Source: Anas platyrhynchos (taxonomy: Eukaryota; Chordata; Aves; Anseriformes; Anatidae). From it: a DNA stretch of 64,000 bases. Each line of letters opens with the position of its first letter. Position 1 is the stretch's first letter. The DNA is taken from assembly GCF_047663525.1 (NCBI RefSeq), contig NC_092600.1, forward strand, positions 3,158,001 to 3,222,000, in the 5' to 3' direction. Of the stretch, positions 54,401 through 64,000 are shown piece by piece. The notes beneath the pieces were generated by a model, which saw nothing but the letters and a program-made list of their open reading frames with translations, was not told the origin of the DNA and did no database searches. The position numbers and the translations under genes were made by a program.

Positions 54401-55526
54401 ATTAGTTATTCAGAGGATTTGTGTGTGGAGGAAACTTGGAGGATCTGGTCTGGCTCTGTGTGTGCCAGGACTCTCAAGGGATTTTTTAGTGTCTACCACA
54501 ATTATAGATGAGGACTGAGTGAAACCTTGTGGTTTTACTCTACAAAACATTAAATTCAGCGACTGCCCATGTTTTCAGGGGAAAAAAAAATATGAATGAA
54601 AAAAATCTTTCAGAACGTATTTAAGCAGCAGTTCAATGGCGTGGCAGGAGTGGAGCCTCTTTATTAAAAGAGATTACCCTAGGGAAAACTGTAGGCTCGG
54701 GCTCTGCACCATAAAAGCAGGCACTGCACTCAGGGTGTCAGTTATTTGAATTTTCCTCTCTGTCCCCAAGCCTGCAGGGAGGATTCACTTGCACGACCTG
54801 CACACGGAGCTGGTTTTGCCTCTGTGTTGTCTGTAGTCGTCGGTGTTTTGTGTGAAGACACACCTGAAGAGCCCCCTCTTACCGACCTGGGGACGTTTGT
54901 TGTGTTTTGAAAGATGACACGTCTTTCTGGGTGACCTGTGAAAACCGCCAGAAAACATTTAAGGTGTGTTTGTGCAATTGCTTATTGTAAGTCTCGGGAT
55001 TAACGAGTGCATTTAGATGTTTAGTTTTAAGGACCAGAGTTTATTCTGCTTCTCGCTTAAGTAAACACCGGGAGTTTGGCTCCCCCATCCCGGATGAGAC
55101 CTCTGGTTCACCAGGTCTGCTATCCTGCCTCCAGCTCCAGCCCACGGCTGCCACTGGGAGCTGTGGGGCCGGCTGGGCACGGCGCTCCCTGTGGCTGGGC
55201 AGCGAGCCCTTCGGTGTCCTGTTAGCCCTGAGGCACCACAAAGAGCTGGAAACGCTTCTTCTGAAGAGCCTTAGATCTTCAAAGGCTGCACCTGCAGACC
55301 TGCCAAAGCTCAGATTTTTCCACACCTTGGCCATGCCTGCAGTGAGAAACCTCCTGCCTGCTCTTGTCCCTGCATCACGTCTCTGCAGAGCTCTCCCTGA
55401 CGTGCCAGGCCCATGGTGGCAGCTCACAAGTAGAGCAATTCCTGGTGGTTATGGACCCCAGGTTCCCTTCAGCCCCTGTAACCACTCCTCCCACTGCTGT
55501 GGTGTGTCTGAGCCGAGCTGCGGTCT

Positions 55527-55560
<34 letters not shown>

Positions 55561-56190
55561 TCAACCCTTATGTGACATATAATAACTCTGAGCTGTATTA
55601 TAAGCCAAGATTACAAGGTACGACACGAGGTGAAACACTAGATGGGAAATGAGGATGCATGAAGGATTTTGTACAAAGGAAGCAACCCACTGAGCATGAA
55701 CTGGGGAGCTGCTCGGGGCAAGCTTTAGGATTTGATGGATTATTATCCCTGGGATCTAGTGTTAGAGAGCATTTACTTATGATAACACCCCAGTCCTCCT
55801 CCTCCCATGATGTTACAGCCGTGGGGCTCTGAAGGACTCAGGACACTTCTCCTGGTCCCCCTCTGTCCCGATCCTCATGGTGCGGGGATCCCAGTGCTGG
55901 TCTGGCACTCCTGAGCCCATCTGGGTGCACGGGGTGCTCTGCGCCCTGCGCCCAGCCCTGCCCACATGGCAGCCCTGCACCCCATGCTTTTCACAACCCC
56001 TCAGAAAGGAGAGGTTCCTGTTCTGTTCCCACCTCGTGCTGCTGCTCAGCATTTCCAATCCCCTAATTACGATGCAAATGCAGTGACTCAGATCCTGATG
56101 GACGGCTCCTCCAGGCGTCTTCCTCTTCTTGGGTGACTGACTCCTCCCCATCCGAGGCTGGATGGAAGCTCTCCTGTCAAAATGCTTGGA
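48432..56190. other. Intergenic with one exon-like frame
   Basis: An exon-like frame at 49140-49269 is described in the findings. Stretches at 51170-51240 and 51280-51360 have a conserved-looking composition (GGCAATTAACGGCAGCG). A T tract is at 55530-55556. No known gene recognised. MACROH2A1, the next mammalian neighbour, was looked for and not found. Confidence 0.45.
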
Positions 56191-56192
56191 AA

Positions 56193-56268
56193 TCTTTATA
56201 TATATATATGTATATATATACACACATGTATATTTTTAATATATATATATAATACATATATATTTTTC
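56193..56268. repeat. (TA)n/(CA)n microsatellite
   Basis: Alternating TATATA, TGTATA and CACACA units. Confidence 0.95.
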
Positions 56269-56819
56269 TGGTTGGAGTCACTGTTGTGTGGTACAAGAGC
56301 TTCCCAGCTTTGACCCAAGGAATACTTTGGTACTGAACTGAGGCCAATCCTGGTCACTGTCATCACTGTCATGAAGACAGAGGTGGCAAAAGAAGGATAC
56401 AAGCAGTGATCTTGCAGGACAGATTCCCATTCCTTTTTTTTTTTTTTTAATTTTTCCCTCAGCTTTTCTTTTGTACTGGTTTCTTTTCCATTTCTCCACT
56501 TCATGATATTTAACTGCTAATTTAAAAAACATGCAAAAATTTTTTTGAGAGCAGGTTGTATTTGTTTTGGTTGGAGCCTGGGGGAAGTGAGGGTGCCCTA
56601 AAGGCAAGAGGTGTGACCCGCAGCGCAGGGCACGTCCCTAGTCCCTAATCCGCTGACTGTAGTGACACTCGTGGCAGGGCTGGGAACTGGCAGCCTCTTT
56701 TGTCACAGACAAAAGAAGCCTCATGTCAGAAGCATGTATTACTCGATAAGATATTCCTTCTGCAGAGACAGAAAGGAAATAACCTTGGAGGCCAGAGAGA
56801 GAAATTGCATTATCCATTA

Positions 56820-57170
56820 CGCCTGGCAGCACATAGCCCAGGGTTTAGTCATGGGCAGTCGTAACCCTCCGAACTGCTGTGCTCTCGTGGCTGCTCTGGG
56901 AGGATTGTTCTGCAGCCCAACACGTTTCATCATTGGGAAATGTTTCCTGATGCTCAGCCTAAACCCTTCCTTTCTTAATCTCGTCCCATTACTCTTAGTT
57001 ATGCCCGATGTATAACCATAAATAATTCCCCTCCCTCCTTGATGTTTACGGCCTCCGAATACTTGCAGGCTGTTATCGTGTCCCCTTAGCCATCTCCCAG
57101 CTAAACCACACATATTTGGCTCTTTTAATCCCTCCTTAGAACTCAGCCACAACCTGTGTCCTGGCCGCCT
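56820..57170 (-). mobile_element. Old CR1/L3-type LINE 3' fragment
   Basis: On the plus strand: TTTCCTGATGCTCAGCCTAA, CCCATTACTCTTAGTTATG, ACTTGCAGGCTGTTATCGTG and CCCAGCTAAACCACACATAT, in the order of the reverse complement of the CR1/L3 3' end (family forms ACTGTTATCATGTCCCC and CCAGGCTAAACA). Sense is therefore minus. Very diverged and 5'-truncated, as usual for CR1. Confidence 0.72.
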
Positions 57171-60100
57171 TATATCCGAGCCCTGCTTTTCTCCCATCCC
57201 TTTCTTCAGCTCTGCCCTGCCACGAGGAGCCAAATCTGGGCCAAACTTCAGCCTGCGTTGCCTTTCCTCCTCCAGACCCCTCCTCAGCCCCTCTCCTCCA
57301 TCCCAGGGAGCGGGGAGTGAGGAGCCACTGCCTCCCCTTCCCCGGCGGCTGGGGATGCCGCTGCAGTGGACATCCCGTCTTGCCACTCCTTTGTTTTCTT
57401 ACCACGAGGAGAAGCTAAATTGCACAGCTTATTTGTAGGGTTATTAGCCTCAAAGCTGGTGGCTGGAGAAGCGCCTCAGGGTGTCTGCATGTAGAAAACC
57501 ACCTGCACCCGCTGTGGGATGCTGCTGTGAGGGGCAGGGTCCCTCTGCCCCAGCACCCAGCGGCTGCAACCCGTAACGCCTCCTCCCAGCCCACTGCCCG
57601 CTGGCTGCTAATTCCTGGCGATGTAAATTTACACCCAGAGCTGGATGCTGACATCAGGCTGATGGCAAGCTGGAAGAGGGCTGCCCAGCCACTGCAAGTC
57701 GGAGCGCCGAGCGACAGCCCCGGTGGCGATGCTGCTCCCTTCCCCTGACGAGCCACCTGCCCGAGGCTGCTGGCTCTTGATGCTCCTTGTAGCCGCCGTG
57801 GTATTTCCCCCTCGGTGCACAGCGGTTAATTATTTCTGTGTTAGGTTGCAGCTATCATCTTCCCCCCGAGCCACTGTGCCTGCAGCGACGACACGAGTGA
57901 AAACAGGCAGCTGACCGGGAGCTCTGCGTGCTGCGAGCAGGTGCTCCGTGTCAGCCCCTTCCCTCCAGGACTGCCCTGCTGGTGCTGGGCTGATGTTTCG
58001 ATGCTGGGATTTCTCCTGAATTCATTCCCATGAATTCAGCAGGAGTGGGGCTGGGAGTGGGGTCTGAGCCCTTCCTGCCTCCTCTCCTCTACAAGTTTTT
58101 ATCCCCGTTGCCTGCGAAATGGGTCGCTCAGCCTTCCTTCCAGCCTTGCAGCCCACTCCTTCACTACACAGGTGGCACAGGAGGGAATTAGTTGCAAGAA
58201 ATACCTGGGGGCACCCCCCCAAAAGGAGTACCTTGGAAAGCCACGGTTCACTGCTTTCCATCGTCACCCCTCCTGCTGCTGGGCAAGTGTCAGGCAAGGA
58301 CAGGATCTCGCTGCGAGCCCATTCATGCTGAAATGCCCACCATGGGCTGCATCATGGGCTGTCACCGGGGATTGGGACACAAGGAGGACACAGCTTCATG
58401 CTCCCCATTGGGCTGAGGAGGAGCCTGGTGGCAGCAACGCCACACAGACCGGCCAGAGCTGTGGGCAGGTCGGCTGTCAGGTCCAGAAAGCATTTTGCCA
58501 TTCAAAATGGGCTCTGAATAGGACGAAACCAGCACCTCCTTGTCGTTCTGAAGTTTGGGAGTTGTATTGACAATGTGAGTCACGCTGCTGTGTGCTTTGT
58601 GAAATCGGTTGCCCGTGTTATACACAAAGGCATTCAGACACACACCTAGTGTGTAGGCTGCTGTCACGCTTTCCTCTCTCTGATTTTAGTAAGTCAATAC
58701 TATTAAAATGTGCACAAGTTCACTAGGGAGCATTGTTTGCTGCCATCCTGTGAGCAGTTCCCTGCTTTTGGAAGTGAAACTTGGTATATTTCTGCCTAAA
58801 TTTACTGTAACCCTGTGTTTTTTAACAAAAGTCATTGCATGACCTTTTTGTTTGCGTGGTTCAGGCTTATTATTTACAGTCAGATAAATCAACAGCTACT
58901 GATTTGATAGGCACTGGTTTTTGTATAGGCAGGGGCTGTGTGCGTGTCACCAACAGGTTTGCTCAGCTTCAGGGGCCAGGACCTTCCTTGCTCCGCACCA
59001 TGCAACTCTTCCTCTCTCCATTTTATTCACCTGGACCTGACTAAATTTGGAACTTCATTTGTATTTTTCTCCTTTTCAAGAAGAGGTTTAGTTTACTGTG
59101 GGGAGTTTTATTAACGTCCGGGAGTTTTGTGTGGAAAATGGCTTGATGTTGCATGAGTCCTAGTTTTCCAAAGGTTTTGCTCAGCTGCGTGTTTGTACAG
59201 CAGAATACTTTCTGCTATTCTTCCTCGTATCTATTCTTTCAATAAATACCATTTCACTGTGATCTGACAAGCTCATACTGTTCCAATCGCAACGACTTGC
59301 CCATACATATTGTGGTGTTGTATTAAAGAGCTCCCTCATTATTTCGGAGCAGTGTATATCTCCAGCATGTGTCAAGGCTTGTTCAATTCAGACGTGTTTG
59401 TCTTATCAGAGGAGAAAAAACAACCAACCGTTTAGAACTGTCACTGAGGATAATTAATAACATTAAAACAACAAAACGAAGAATAGCTTTCCTTAAGTAA
59501 TGTCTTGCTGTTATGGCAAGAAGGAAATGAGGTTCTGGAGCCAATTTGGAAACGAGCTCATTGTCCTGGGCTGAACACATGCCCCAGACTAGGGGCATCA
59601 GACAGGAGGTGGATGGAGGCTGTGGGGATGTGATGGGTCCAAGGCCTTGGGGACCGGTCCTGCTGCCCCTCGATGGCTGCCGAACCAACACTTTCGCCTT
59701 AGTGCTGTCTCCATGCCATGGGGACATTTTGTGAAGGTTAAGGTGTTTGCCAGGAAAACTTGAAATCCTAGTTAAAAATCTCCAGCAGTACTCAAAAACA
59801 AAGCGTCACCAGCTCCATGACTGTTTGGAAGACCTACATTAAGCATTTAATAGATACAGCCTTCCTTCCTCATTCCAAGTTCTAATTTTTAGAAAAACAT
59901 GGCTAAAAAGCTGAATTTCACATTTTTATTTTTTTCATTTTATATTTTCATTTCATTTATATTTTCACTTTTATTTTCATGCTGGCAAAGGAACTGACAG
60001 GTGGAACAGAAATAAAAATTCCAAATCCTTTACCTGCAAGGCTTAACCCTTATATCACTAATGCCAGTTTAATACTGACATAGTCTCATTCGGTTCAGAG

Positions 60101-62600
60101 GAATTATACCAACACCCTAAAAATTGTGCAGGTGTCAGCCCTGCTCCAGAAGGCTTCTGCAGAGCCCTGGTGAGGTGAGGAGCGTGTGTCAATCTCCCAC
60201 ACAGGTTTTACACCTGCAGAGCCCCCGGTTCGGTTGCTCTCCAGGGCGAGCAGGACTGTCACTTCTTGCCTTTTTGCCTCAGGAGCCCATCAGTAAATGG
60301 GTGTTGCCATATCCCATTTCAAAATGCTCTGCAGTAGCTGCTGCTGGTGATATAAGGATATTCCCAGGCGTCTCTTTCACTGGATTCATTCCATTTTCAA
60401 ATGATAAAAGCATACAGGCTTTTGTTTGTCAGGCGATGGTTTAATTTCTAAGTGCTTTCTTCAAAACCCTGCTGTGACACAGATCTAAGCTGATCCTGTG
60501 AACATCAGCTCTAACATCTGAGGTTTCAAATATGCATGTGGCACAACCTAAACAGGTAAGAGAGATGTCCTTACTGTTTCTAGAAAAAAGCAGGTCTCTG
60601 GCTTTGGTTTAGCACTTGTTTCACTCCTCCTGTCATGTGGTGCAAACCAGGACCCCTCCTTCCACACACATTTGAAGTTACTCAGCCTAACCCTCTATAT
60701 TTTGGAAGCACTCTGAGCAACAAGAAGCCAAACTCTGCTTAAATCAAAATGGTTATGAAAACTGCAGAGCTTGGCTAGTGTGGCTTTTAGCGTTTGGAAG
60801 TGCAGAGTGTGGTTGATCACCCTCGACTTGCAATCGCTTTGGTGCCTGGGCTTTTTACTGCTGTGGATCTACTGCTCTCGTTGTTCTGTGCTGTGTGAGG
60901 AGCTTGAGGGGTCCTCTGGGAGGTTTCTGAGACACAGAGTGGGCAATACCCCAAGGACAGACAAAGTCAGCCTGCAAGCACTGCCCTTTCTAAACCCGTT
61001 CTTTCGCTAAGGATGGTTTAAAATGCATCACACCAGATATTGCCATGACACGGGGCACAAGCATGTGCCTGGCTTTTTGTGAGCCCCTCCTTCTTCGCTT
61101 TCCTTCGCCTGCAGAGATTCCTGGCAGTGGGGTGCGGAGCTGTTTGTACTACTGATGCGGTGCTCTTGCACGCTTACTAAATGGAGCAGAGCAATTCCCA
61201 TTGCTCCCAACCTGGATTGCGTTGCCAGCGCTCAGTTCACTTGGAAAGCTTCGCTCTGATCACACGCAGTCAGCACATGGTCTTTTAAGTGGTTTCCAGT
61301 GCTCTCCATAGAAAGAAGGGGAAGGGATAATGATCCTGTGGAGACTTTGGAAAGAACCGAGCATAACCTTGGTGTCCAGGCTGACATTCAAGATCTTCAG
61401 GGCAATGTGTTCTGCTGCTCTTTAGTGCTGCTCCAAGGCAATGGAACAAGGCAAAGATAATCAAAGGTAGCTGAGCTCCTCGTTTCCAAGGACCCCTCCA
61501 TGCACAGGCCCATCTTGTCATCGGTATTTTGCTGATTGCTCCCAGTGTGTGGAGAGATCTTGCATAAAAGCAACACCTGGTTTTTCTCCTTTCCTACCAT
61601 TTCATTCTATTAGATGCATTTTTTTTTCCTGAAACGCTCCAAGACTGGATTCCAAGCCTGACACGCTTGGATTTTACTGGGTTCTTTACACATGTCCCTG
61701 GCAATGGTCTGCAACCCCTAATTATGATGGTTAGCAGAGGTTCAGTACAACTGAACTCAAAACTCGCATCCCAGGCCTGGCCTTCCTGCCTAAAACTGTG
61801 ATTTTGTGATTTTTTTAGGTGGGCATGACTGCTGAGGAAGCAGGTTTGTGCTTCTCCAACATCAGGCTGCTTCTCCACAACAACCCCCTCGGAGCCCTGG
61901 TGAGCCAGCAGGTCCACCAGACCCAGGCTGGGTTAAATCCGAGTAAACATGAGAAAAAAAATGGAGATTTCCCTGATGTTTTTCCCTGGGGTGGTGGACA
62001 TGCCCTGGAAGAAATGTGCCATGGGCAGGGACATGGCAATACGTTCCCTCCTGGGAACCAGGGCACACTGCCTGGGACCAGTTTCCACCCTGCAGCATTA
62101 GGTGCCAGTGCTGGCTTACTCAAAGCTCCCTCTTTTTTTGAATAACCAGAAAATTTTCCAGTGTGTACTGCTGTGCTGGTAGGAAACACGGTGACAGTAG
62201 CTGTTGTATCTGAGCTCACTAAATCTTTCAGGAGTTGTGGGTATTTGGCTCATGCCCTGAGGAGCATTTCCATCCCTGGTGCTCTTGCTGTTCTTTGGTC
62301 CTTCAGTAGCTCTGCTGATTCCTTTTTCCAATTCATTTTCCCGTTCCCAGAGGAAATAAATTGCAATTGCCCCTTGCTTCCTTCTGGGAGTCTCTGTTTG
62401 AGTTTTGAACTTTATGGGAAACATGAGCAACTGCTGTAAAATCCCAGTCCTGAGATGTCCCTGCAGTAACATCACGTACATAGTGAAATGCATATCCAGG
62501 GCTTTGCATCTTTGAAACCTTGTTGTAAGATTATCTTTGTGCTGTCTCTTCCTTGAAATCAAGATCAGCCCCATCCTCCACTGGAGGTTTGAGTAGCTGA
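57171..62600. other. Intergenic, nothing certain
   Basis: No exon or repeat recognised with confidence. An AT-rich stretch at 59180-59480 could be conserved non-coding DNA. T-rich TTTTCATTT repeats lie at 59930-59990. Confidence 0.45.
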
Positions 62601-62607
62601 GGCTCTC

Positions 62608-63019
62608 AGGCCCTCGTTACGGAGGATAGTCCAGGTTTTGAAGGTGTGGTTCTCAAGTTCAACAGAGCCTCAGGCCAGGCTCTGCTTCAGAAACCTAATT
62701 CCCTTTCCCACTAGACCATCTGATTACAAATAACCGTGACTGGATGTTGTATGTCGAAATCCATAATCCCCTGCAAATTGTTTAAAGTCTTGTCCATTGA
62801 ACTGCAGACCATTATCAGACATAACAATTTATGGGATTCCATGTCTGGCAAATGCAAACGTAACATATCCTATGACATGTTTTGGTGTCAGATTCTCTGT
62901 ATTATTGGATAACATTATATAGTTCCAGGCTCATGTGAATAATAATCCCAATTAATGTGGTCTTTGCCAAAACATATAAATAAGTCTATTTTAGACAGCT
63001 CAAGTATTTCCTTGTCAAG
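62608..63019 (-). mobile_element. Broken Ty3/gypsy-type integrase fragment
   Basis: Minus-strand frames give, in order: KIDLFICFGKDHINWDYYS (first catalytic Asp in the IDLF motif), a shifted piece SLELYN, another frame with ARHGIP-stop-IVMSDNG (second catalytic Asp at 62816-62814) then QDFKQFAGDYGF and TTSSHGYL, a stop, SDGLV, and after another frame change ALLNLRTTP. From the second Asp there are exactly 35 residues to the catalytic Glu position, which here is Gly (62708-62706). At least two frame changes and three stops make it a dead relic. The motifs are those of LTR-retrotransposon integrases. No LTRs were found. Confidence 0.8.
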
Positions 63020-64000
63020 CTATTTTATTTTTAAGTCCCCCTTTTTATTTTACAAGTTACTCTTCTCTACATTAATCTGCGAGCAGCACACTGCATCACG
63101 GTCTCTCCTTTCATTCGCTCTAAATGGCAAGTGGGGAATAACACTTCCACGTCCAAAAATCCTTGCCTATGCTTGTGCTGGATGACTTTGATCAAAAATT
63201 GCACAGTCGTACTGTCCTGTGAAAGAGATTTACAGATCCCATTCATTTTTTTTTTTTTTTTTTCTGGGGTAAACTTTGCTGTGCCTGGAAGGATGTCTGG
63301 TCCGTGCAAAGGGTTGTGGTGCAGCTATCCTCGAGCAAGATTGGCACAAGCTAACAGCGAGTCAAATGCAACAGAAGTGGACAATGTCTTGTTACCCCAA
63401 CATGTTCTGGGCTCAATGCTGCTGAACAGGGCCGTTACCCTTTTGGTACCCAAGTGACAGGCTCTGGGCAGTGTGATGTGTTTTATAGAGGCATCTATAT
63501 TTTGCTTGGAGCATACTCCCAGATCTCAAAGTACCTCATTTTTTTTTCAGTGGAGACATGCTAAGATGCTTAAAATACTGTTTGCAGCCACTGGACTGTA
63601 GAAGCGGTGTAGATCTTTGGAGTTTGCTTGGCAGGGGATTGTGCTAAGTATAAGGATTTACTGCCTGCTCTGCTATGGATCCTGTGTCTTATTCTACCAG
63701 TGAATAATGAGGTTAGGAGAACTGCAATTTAAATGCTTAGAGAAATTGGGTTTTTAATCTCTTTTGGATGGCTAGTTTCAGGAGAACAACTCATTCCTTT
63801 GCTTAACTAAAAAGTGTGCAAGAAATGGGCACTTCAGGCATTTCTGTTTGAACAGGTAGAGTACATGAGCATTTCCATGAACCTTACTATCACCTGGAGA
63901 AAAACTCACTAGAAAGTGAAAATGAAAAACAAAAACAGTGTCAAAGAAGCTGCAAGTGTAAAGCATGATGGTGTTGTAATATCGCGGGGATTTAGAGCAA
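63020..64000. other. Intergenic, possibly further decayed transposon DNA
   Basis: A T tract at 63246-63263. No readable reverse transcriptase or LTR. Nothing else recognised. Confidence 0.4.

Overview
The window looks like vertebrate nuclear DNA, most likely from a bird. It is gene-poor and GC-rich around one developmental gene, and it carries old CR1/L3-type and MIR-like relics. The PITX1 protein reads as a sauropsid PITX1. No prokaryotic layout is present. Two genes can be supported. PITX1, a paired-like homeobox transcription factor, lies on the minus strand with three coding exons at 38978-38816, 36005-35800 and 33520-32981. They splice in frame to 302 residues with canonical GT-AG introns. 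The second is a decayed CATSPER3-like locus on the plus strand at about 3050-8902. Pieces of the voltage-sensor, pore, C-terminal coiled region and terminal exon are readable, but frameshifts and lost splice sites break it. The convergent CATSPER3-PITX1 order matches the mammalian order as I recall it, and published surveys report CatSper loss in birds, so this looks like a relic of that loss in its ancestral place.

Layout. 1-3050: non-coding, with a (TTTCCC)n and (TTTA)n microsatellite pair. 3050-8902: CATSPER3 relic. 8903-22950: intergenic, with MIR-like pieces, a palindromic MITE-like element at 17054-17210, an AT-rich (TA)n block and a long T tract. 22955-26560: a strongly strand-asymmetric, purine-rich degenerate block holding degenerate telomere-like CCCTAA repeats at 25437-25805. 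26560-31250: intergenic, ending in a CpG-rich block. 31300-32980: probable PITX1 3' UTR, AT-rich with homopolymers. 32981-39280: PITX1. 39280-48150: its upstream flank, a chain of CpG-rich blocks with three CRE palindromes spaced exactly 20 bp apart, a (CAAAC)n array, a (TAGAA/TAAAA)n array and a CpG island carrying repeated CACGCGTGGGG motifs. 48150-64000: intergenic, with one exon-like frame, an old CR1/L3 fragment and a broken Ty3/gypsy-type integrase fragment at 62608-63019.

PITX1 is the only intact protein-coding gene I can support. The surrounding DNA is consistent with a regulatory landscape for it, but enhancer calls here rest on sequence appearance only. Long open frames opposite or beside the CpG-rich exons are composition shadows and were not annotated.
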